64,000 bases of DNA from Chondrus crispus (lineage: Eukaryota; Rhodophyta; Florideophyceae; Gigartinales; Gigartinaceae). The DNA lies in assembly GCF_000350225.1 (NCBI RefSeq), contig NW_005179012.1, positions 1 to 64,000 of the forward strand, given 5' to 3'. The notes under the pieces were generated by a model. The model saw only the letters and a program-made list of their open reading frames with translations, was not told the origin of the DNA and did no database searches. The position numbers and the translations under genes are program-made. Below are positions 56,753-64,000 of this stretch, in pieces (position 1 is the stretch's first letter; the number at the start of each line of letters is the position of its first letter).

Positions 56753-57061
56753 CACCGAGCAAACTAGTAGCAGCGGGGCATCGGCGAGTTACTCAAACGC
56801 GGTCAAACTGTCGTACAGAACTTTTTTCGCTGCCCTGATGGGTATGGTTCTAATAAAAGGGCCGGTGAGCCAAATAAGCAGACGTCTGCAGGTAGAAGAC
56901 TCTTGGTTTGGGAGGATTCCAGGGGACTATTGGGATCCAATCAGCTCTTCCAAGCACGACAGAGACCTATAAAAGCTGTATGGGTGTCGCAGATACCCCA
57001 TCGGCATGCTACACAAAGGTATAAAACATTTTGAGAGTACCACAAATAGAGCCCCATGAAA
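56753..57061. other. Unassigned flank right of G3
   Basis: An open plus-strand stretch runs from the G3 edge (for example MGMVLIKGPVSQISRRLQVE) and looks protein-like, but I cannot name it. It may belong to the same interrupted locus as 31696-32129. Confidence 0.3.
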
Positions 57062-57123
57062 ATGTGGCACGCGTGGCATGGGTAACTGTCAATTGACAGT
57101 TGCCCATGCCACGCGTGCCACAT
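57062..57123. repeat. Near-perfect 62-bp palindrome
   Basis: Two 31-base arms without spacer (starting ATGTGGCACGCGTGGCATG, centre TCAATTGA), one mismatch. It stands just before the Tc1/mariner relic. Confidence 0.93.
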
Positions 57124-57149
57124 CTTAAGATGAACAGGACCGGCATATT

Positions 57150-58125
57150 GGAAGAAATTGGTCTGAAGTGATGAGAAGAATGCAATTAGACGACCCTGAC
57201 GGCTTTGAATACTGCTGGTGTGACTTATGGAGTGACGATCCCATTTGCTCCAAACGAAAGCAAAGAGCGGTTCTGTAATGGTTTGGCAGCTATTTGCTAT
57301 TAAAGGGGGAAGTGTGGAACTTAGGTTATGTCCAAGGAAGTATCCAAGAACATGGCCCTTGCGCAAAAAGCCTCCTCGGACAACTTCCCGTATCTCGAGA
57401 TTTAGTTGAGTTGTCAGCTTCCACTCTCTGAGTGTGCGGCATAGCTATGCGTGTGACGTTTCACTTCTTCTACAAAGTACCTCCATCGCTTCAACCTGTT
57501 TATCGTTCAGTTCTCGTTCTCTGTTCTTCGCTTGGCATCGCTTCGACAGTTGCTCAGTGAACTAGTTGTAAACGTTCCTTCACTGATTGTTTTCGGATAC
57601 TGTACCTCGCACTGTTCCCCGTTTTTCGTCCGTTTGATCCCCCATCACCTGAGCTAGTTTCTACTTTGCACCGTTATTCAGCACTGTAAGCTTACGTTTC
57701 TTAGGAGGAACTGCGAACTGGCGGTTTTAGAAGGAAGAAGGACAGATATGAAATCCATACAAACTCTTGAGAGCTTTTTGTTGCCAATTGTTGATCAGGA
57801 ACTGGGACCGATTTGGGTATTTCAGCAGTATGACGCATCGACATATCGAGCCTATGTAGTCAAAGAATAGTTTAATGAAGTCGATATGGTTGTACTGGAC
57901 TGGCTTGCAAAAGCTACGGATACAAAGTGCATAGAGAACCTATGGGGGATTCGCGCGCAAGGTTTATGAAAATTGCCGGCAGTTTCATGGGATTGCAGAG
58001 CTGAGGGAGTTTATTTTGGCTTGCTGGGACAGTATCTCAGAACAGACAATACACACCTTGATGGGTTCTATGCAGAAGCGGTGTATTGAGGTTGTGAAGG
58101 CTCAATGGAAGTACTAGATAGTTCA
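57150..58125 (+). pseudogene. Tc1/mariner transposase relic
   Basis: SDEK, then LDDPDGFEYCWCDLW and SKRKQRAVL give the first catalytic Asp region of Tc1-type DDE transposases. After an unrelated stretch (about 57310-57740) comes IQTLESFLLPIVDQELGPI, WVFQQYDAS (second Asp region; the usual form is QQDNA), VVLDWLAKATDTKCIENLWG (usual form WP-SPDLNPIENLWG) and a C-terminal part ending SMQKRCIEVVKAQWKY. Several stops, frame changes and an insertion make it dead. Some catalytic positions have decayed. The N-terminal DNA-binding part is not recognisable. Confidence 0.82.
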
Positions 58126-58802
58126 TGATGCGTAGAATGCGATATAGCGCTTTACAAATATTTCCACCATTAAACATGCTTTCGTGCTGTAATGCGAAAA
58201 GTAATCACGATTATATTCAACCCTTTACAGGTTCGTGTTTCTCATTCCATTTGTGAATGGCCGCGAGGCTATTTTGTATACAATCATTGATCTTCGTCCG
58301 GTAATTTTAGTTTGGGGGCTGGGTGCTTTATATCCCTAATGCTTTTTTTGATCAGTATACTGAAGACAACCTTAAAATAGCATGCTGCCGTTACATGTTG
58401 TATGTTCAGTGTACTGATCAAAAACCCCGTTTTAGAGACTGTTTTGAAGGAATCCTCAAGACGTTTCTTCATCATTTTTCCACAGTAAATCATTGGCATG
58501 ATGTGTAGCAAGATGTTATGCACCACATCGATTTTCAAGATCGAAAATCGGTGAACTTCCCGCCGAGATGTGATCACTGCAAGATTATCGCCGAAGCCCC
58601 ATCAATCTTCCTTCATCATTCACCTCCCTGTTCCCCCCAGCCCATTTCTTTTGTCTCATGCCATCTTCTGCCTCCTTTCCGTCCCTCCCCTCCCCTGAGG
58701 AAGAGTCGCATTCACCGACAGATGCGATATTGCCCACGAATCAACTTGACGATCGGCCTGAAGATACATCAAATCTGCCGAACACTGAACACGTAATTCA
58801 AG

Positions 58803-59651
58803 GTGAACAGAGTGCGGGGGGTGGGCAAGAATCGAGCGGTGGACGAGGATCGAGCAGTGGACGAGGGTCAAGCGTCGGACGAGGGACGCGCGGTGCACGA
58901 GGGTCGCGCCGTGGATCCGCCGCGCGTCGACGAGGCTCGCGAGGAGGAAGAGGTTCGCGTGGTGGGCTTTTTTGCGTTTCGCATCTACGAGCGGAGGTCT
59001 CTACTCGTTACGGTGGAATCATTCAAGACCCTTGAAAAGTTCAGGAATCTTTTAAACAAAGTACAGTCCGCTGCGGACTTCATGTTCGATTTGTCACAGG
59101 AGCTGCTACACTACGCTGCATCTCTGGAGGTAGTGGATAGGAGAAAGAATGACATGCGCACGGATGATACTGCTGCCACAATCTCTGACAATGATGCTAA
59201 ACGTCTTGTTGGCTTAGCAAAGGGGCGAGAGCGCAAGAGATTATTTTTCTTCAATTCAGAGGACGGCAAAAGACTGAGGCTCTCCGTCAGCGGGCATCAA
59301 CCTAGACAGGGTCCGGTTCACTACTGTACACTTTGCGGTCAAAACAGTGGCTCTTGGAGAGGACATAGGACGACGTATCAATGCACACTTTGCAGCACAT
59401 TTCTTTGTATCCGAACCTACCCCGGCTTGCGCAAAAGTTGTTTTGAGGTATGGCACACAGCAAAGCATCTATTCCTGAGACGCCTCCGCCAAGCTCCGCA
59501 GATTGAGAGACAGGCAGTGCCAGAGCATGGCGAAAATGAAGGGACTGAGCCGATTATCGGCGAAAATGGAGCTACGAAGAACCATCAGAGTCCATCTTCT
59601 GAACAACCTGTGGCACAGAGACTACGCAGTCATCACCGTGGAAGTGTTTGA
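58803..59651 (+). pseudogene. piggyBac-type C-terminal zinc-finger protein, DDE core missing
   Basis: The 282-codon frame begins in a low-complexity stretch with DEGRAVHEGRAVD repeats. After about 100 helical residues come GKRLRLSVSGHQPRQGPVHYC, TLCGQNSG, TYQCTLCSTFLC and KSCFEVWHTAKHL. This is the Cys/His spacing of the C-terminal cross-brace zinc finger of piggyBac transposases, which binds the ends. The catalytic Asp domain that should precede it is absent, probably by internal deletion. The N-terminal repeats read better as RG/GGR repeats in the neighbouring frame, so the true start is uncertain. Confidence 0.65.
58811..58965 (+). repeat. Arg-Gly-coding tandem repeat
   Basis: Imperfect 15-base units of the type GGACGAGGGTCGAGC repeat about ten times. 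One frame gives SSGGRGSSSGRGSSVGRGTR, typical of RNA-binding RG tracts. Confidence 0.65.
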
Positions 59652-59969
59652 TACACATGTCGTCGATGTAGAAGTAAGCCGTATTGTGTATCATTCGTGT
59701 ATGGAAGGTCAAGATATGGTCTTTATTGAGCAGTATACTTATCAGAACGCTGTTTTTCGGGTGCTTGTGAGGTCTCCTGAGACCAGACTTCATGTTTAAA
59801 TAAATCTGCCTGTATTTGGCTATGTACCGCCAAACTATGCTGACATGTGTAACTGACTCTGTATTGTGGCCCTATGCGGTTTGTTTTGGTATTGGTAGAC
59901 GCACTGCGAAACACGCGGAGTCGGAAGGTTGTGTGCAGTATACTGATCATAAAAAAAAGGTATTAGGGA

Positions 59970-61167
59970 TATATTTCTCCACCATTGTACCTTACAGAAA
60001 GTCTCCCCACTCCACAAAAAGTAAGACCACTGCAAGTGCGGTTTTTAAACAAACGTACTCTACACGATTGAATACATGGCTACAGTAGCACACAAAGATA
60101 TTGCCGTCATGCGGCGTGACTCTAGATGCAGCGTTTACCGTTCCGTACGCTCGTTGTTACCCGCTGCTCTTTGCAAGTATGTTTACTGCGGAAGATACAG
60201 TGGGTACTACTGTACAGAACATAACAGTACATCACGGTACTGTATGTGAGAGATGCTGCAATTCCCTCCAATCTGATGTGGTTCCGGTCGGAGTTTGCGA
60301 TGACGTGTATGGCAAAACCCCGCCTCACAGCTGTTACACTGTAATTCTGGTTATATAGCTTGAAAGATGCTCGTCGGAAGCACCCCTTTAAAAATGAAAC
60401 TCGGATTGGACACTTACTCACCGATGTCCGAAGGTACCCCCGGATAGGCGTGAGGGACTGCCCGTCCGAAGTGAACACTAGATCGGCTAGTTCATTCTGA
60501 GGAAATACTTCTCTTTGATAATTGCTGATGTTCGGTTGATGAGGCCAATCCTCTGAGCCTACACGAACTCGGCCTTTTATAGAATTCTAAAATCTAAGCT
60601 GGTACAGGAAACTGTGGCTAAGTAACTCGGATAAAACACTGTACAGCTCAGCAAAAGTACATAACCACCAATTAAACTACGTGTTAGGCAGTGGTTACAC
60701 TAAATGTAACCATTACAGCATGGATACGGTACGGGGCATGCGTTGGCGAATTAAGTTTGTAACCCGCGTGTGGGCTGACAGCTCAGCACAGCTCAGCACA
60801 GTGCCGTTGCTTGCACGGTCTCCACAATTCCCGATAATTCTAGATAAAACTGGAAACGCCTTACACTTCATAATTCTTACAACATGTGCATCAAATACTG
60901 GACACATTCCACAACGTGACCATTATTAAGACTTCTTGTGGTCCTTTTTAAATGCGTTTTACTGACTGGGAGCGGCAAGAGAATGTCTTTTTGCGTATCG
61001 AACATGGTGGTCATTAGGTGGCGGTTGTCTAAGGCGTCCTTTAAACATTCATCATTGCTGTGAGACACAGAAGTTGATAAAATTACACAAACGATCGGAC
61101 GCCAGCAAAACGTGACCTGATTTGTGACTATTCGTTTGTGGCAAAATTGAAAAAACTCAGTGACACA
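59970..61167. other. Unassigned stretch
   Basis: Only short open frames on both strands. A small direct repeat (CAGCTCAGCA) stands at 60780-60800. The right part may hold the 3' end of pogo-2. No RNA gene recognised. Confidence 0.35.
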
Positions 61168-63455
61168 TCACAATTTGTCCTTCCTATTTAGCACCCGAAT
61201 CTTCATGGCAGCCCTTCTTTCTTTCAAGGAACGGACGTGACTGAGATAACTATCCACCGGCATGTTCGCGGTCCCAGCCTTACGACGATTTTGTGCCTCT
61301 GTCATCTTCTTACATTCATTCAAAACCTTCACTCGCCACTTTGCAGCTCTCATTTCTCTCCGTAAAGACTGCCGTTCCTCCGGTGCATTTTTGTACCTCA
61401 GCTCATCCTGAAGTTTGCGCATGAGATTTTAAACCGTTCCTGACGTCATATCTAATGCAGTCTTAGTATCGACATATCCACAGTCGAGCATTTCGCGTCT
61501 GCGCCCAGTGTTGCATTAATAATTGTAAGCGCTTGCAATTATACGCATCTTGTAGTTGTTCCACAGTTAAAAATGTAGTATTACTCGTTCCATCTGATAG
61601 AAGTTCCACACTGAGCACGAGGAACAGTCGAAAGGCCACAGACCTGCCCGTTTGAAACCAGACTTAATATTTGCCCTTGTAAAAGCCCTTTTATACGCCT
61701 GTTTCATAATACTACATGAATCGAAAAGGCCCAGATTTCTCTTGTCATTAAAACCTGCGCAATTGCTCACTGCATCATTCAGATAATTCTTAAAAACGGG
61801 GAACAGAACCACATCCAAAGGCTCACTTTTACCCGATGTGTGCGCCGTTAATGTGAGATAACTCCTCTCCGCCTTGGGTTGGGTGAGAGGCGGAGGCTTT
61901 ACAGAGGGAGCACGCGACGCGCACGTGCGGCGCGAATATATACGATACGGGCGAACTCGCGAAAAGGGAGAGGCTCACTGGCCGGTTACGCGCAGTCGCC
62001 CCGTGGTGCGTAAACGGGAGCGACCGGTATCGGGTTAGAAGCGCGCGCTCGAAAAGACTTACAGAACGGTAGTATATAGGCGCGAAAGGGAAGGGGGCGG
62101 GCTTGCTCCAGTTTACTGGTGGGGACGGGTGTCAGGTCTTAACCCCTCAGAGGAACGCCTCGGACACCTGTCACAGTACAGTAGTACAGTACCCGCCGCA
62201 TAGTGTGTGCCGGGTGCTGTACACAATTAAAAAGCTAGGGCCATAATTACTACTACCGCACGGACGCTGCTACCACACGTGTGCAGTACTGTACACGCGT
62301 GATGCTTACAGACTACGGCAAGGACGACACGTATGCTGCTGTACACGTACGCCACGCCACGACCGTTTGGCACACGCTAGCGCTCCCTATACATGGGCAC
62401 ACTCGCCAACGTATGCCCCGTACGCGGCTGCCCGGTTAATAACCTCCGCGCGCTCTCGCCGGTTGTTATACTACAGTTATCGCATAAAAACAACTCAATA
62501 GCTTTTACAAACACCCAGCACTTCCAGAGAAATATGAGACCTGTATGCATCATAATCCAGAGGGGTCCTCCACCCTTCTACGCGCAGATCAGGAGTGTAC
62601 TCAACAAACGTCCAGGCCCAAGATTGGAAACTATACATGTCCACACCACCATTTTCTTCACGCGTCTCAAATAAAGCTCTTCGGGGTAAACGTGATAAGG
62701 GAGTATCAGGTGTTACAGTGCCATTTCGAAGAATCTCTCTATACGGGACGCGTTTCCCTTTCAGAAGGAAAAGGGGAAGTGCACAGTCACCATCGGCGCT
62801 TTTAATAGGCATCGCAGTGAACCTGTTTCGTATGAAAAGTCACTACACAAAACAATCCTGCACACCATTCTTATGCATCAATCTTTTGCATGCCAGACTA
62901 CCGTCTGTATCTTTAACAGGGGACACCCCAAATTCATTGAGATTAAACAATCGATACGAATCAATTCCATACTCGTTGACAAGTTTCTCCATTGTGGCGA
63001 AGTGTGTCGTGAGCGCCTGTGCATTGACAGCTCTGAGTCGGTTGGCTTCCAACCGTAAAGGCTTTACAATCCTTCTGAAGATGGCGTGCTGACGACGAAA
63101 TGCGCGAAGATAACTTGAACTGGGTTTGTCCCTTTTAAATGGCATTGACACCCGACAAGCCAGTGTAAGAGTACCAAGAAAGACAGAATTTCCCTCACAT
63201 AGATGACGTTGTGTCAGCGGAATTACTGTTGTAGCATTGCACAGGACACATTCTACAATCGTTTGCTCTTATTGAGTTCTGAATACTGTTTCTGTCCAGG
63301 TTTTATGTTTTAGCGAGTTGTTAAACGGTAGTGAAGGGTTGATATGGGAACTTTGAGTGTCTGCGCAGCATCTCTGACGGATTTGCCACGTTTGCCCACA
63401 TCAATCGCGTTGGTGATGCTCTTCTCTCGACGAACAACGTCCTGACGAGGCGGCA
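61168..63455 (-). pseudogene. pogo-like transposase relic 2, split by a solo LTR
   Basis: The minus strand starts MPPRQDVVRREKSITNAIDV with a helix-turn-helix (GKRGKSVRDAAQTLKVPIST). The DDE part follows with YGIDSYRLFNLNEFGVSP (first acidic site; usual form N-x-DE), DTPLSRLPRRALF, GGVDMYSFQSWAWTFVEYTP and the second Asp in LDYDAYRSH. The LTR at 61852-62475 then interrupts, and TAHTSGKSEPLDVVLFPVFK (third Asp) and NIKSGFKRAGLWPFD follow beyond it. The end is a Lys/Arg-rich coiled coil (RREMRAAKWRVKVLNECKK). Stops and frame changes are present on both sides as well. Terminal repeats not found. Confidence 0.85.
61852..62475 (-). repeat. Solo LTR, LTR-C family (624 bp), in pogo-2
   Basis: The minus strand begins TGTAGTATAACAACCGGCG and ends GAGTTATCTCACA and aligns end to end with 31042-31695. 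Flanks are GTTAA (61847-61851) and GTTAT (62476-62480), a 5-bp duplication with one later change. Transposase motifs stand on both sides, so it inserted into the pogo gene. Confidence 0.88.
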
Positions 63456-64000
63456 TCGTGCGGAGCTCCGGTGATAGGATGGTGGTGAGGTCGACCGAAT
63501 GTCCGCAGTCTTGACCCTTGTTACAGTAAAATGCATGGGCGTATTGAGGGTATGCCTATTGGTGGTCAAAAAGGGGCCAAAACGTTTGAGATTACTTCCA
63601 TAAACTCTCAATTTTGACTCATCTCTAATTTCGACTCATTTCACTTCAAATGCATGCCGTTCGGCTGTTTGCCATCACCACATGACAAAGGACACACCCA
63701 TAGATCGGTAATTATCTGAGCTTTCACTGCGATACAACTATTGATCCATTCTGCCGCGACAATTTGCAACAAATGCAAACAGAGTACGCGCCTTTTACAA
63801 AAATGAGCAAACTGATGGCACCAAATTCTCGAATCCCCATTGAAACAATATAAACATTAATCATATCCCTAGCTTGAGTATTGATCACTACAGTGAAAAT
63901 ATGGCAAAATCGTCGTTGTTAGATTTTGGCCGTATGATCACTGAAGTTATCCTTACGCCCGCTGCCAAGCTGTGAAATGAATTATTACACAGCTTCGCAG
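63456..64000. other. Unassigned right end
   Basis: AT-richer DNA without a supported gene; may hold the 5' end of pogo-2. No repeat ends recognised. Confidence 0.35.

Larger units (their letters stand above)
58333..59969 (+). mobile_element. piggyBac-like non-autonomous transposon (1.64 kb)
   Basis: Inverted ends (TCCCTAATGCTTTTTTTGAT and, on the minus strand, TCCCTAATACCTTTTTTTAT, both followed by GATCAGTATACTG) are bounded by TATA on both sides. A third copy of the GATCAGT-ACTGAA part lies inverted at about 58395-58415, a subterminal repeat. piggyBac elements start CCCT and use TTAA; TATA here is a variant or a different family. The transposase core is missing. Confidence 0.62.

Overview
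The window is eukaryotic DNA made almost entirely of mobile elements. Ty3/gypsy-type LTR retrotransposons with chromodomain-bearing integrases dominate. Around them lie relics of pogo, Tc1/mariner, piggyBac-like, KDZ/Plavaka-like and tyrosine-recombinase elements, solo LTRs, a minisatellite and one 100-N assembly gap. I find no intact host gene; the only recognisable host-type sequence is a short broken piece of a Deg/HtrA protease gene. The mixture would suit a transposon-rich alga, perhaps a red alga, but the organism is an inference and is not proven by the sequence.

Layout. The left arm (1-16947) is a stack of insertions: a plus-strand LTR element (E5, 3' end only) lies in a minus-strand gypsy copy (G1), which lies in an LTR of a third family (LTR-B), which lies in the integrase region of a fourth element (E6). 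From 16948 to 20210 come a pogo element with terminal inverted repeats and TA duplication, and a solo LTR with an ACAGA duplication. From 20282 to 32129 lie broken transposon genes, the Deg fragment, hairpins, a minisatellite across the gap, LTR pieces and unassigned DNA. From 32130 to 56752 lies one minus-strand gypsy element (G3; CACCG duplication, paired 647-bp LTRs) split by a younger plus-strand gypsy element (G2, 40012-52955; GTATC duplication, paired 1049-bp LTRs). By my count the LTR pairs differ at about 14/647 (G3) and 9/1049 (G2) sites, so LTR divergence and nesting order agree. The right arm (56753-64000) holds a long palindrome and Tc1/mariner, piggyBac-like and pogo relics, the last split by a solo LTR.

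The most unusual feature is a large reading frame on the strand opposite gag-pol, whose start lies next to the 3' LTR. It is seen in E5 (811+ open codons, running off the left edge), E6, G3 and, in short form, G2. The E5, E6 and G3 proteins share a motif (hydrophobic-Pro, Gly, Asp, then Glu-Trp and Phe), so this looks like an inherited accessory gene rather than chance. The LTR families also share CACGTG-rich palindromes, and three elements share one primer-binding site that I could not match to a tRNA.
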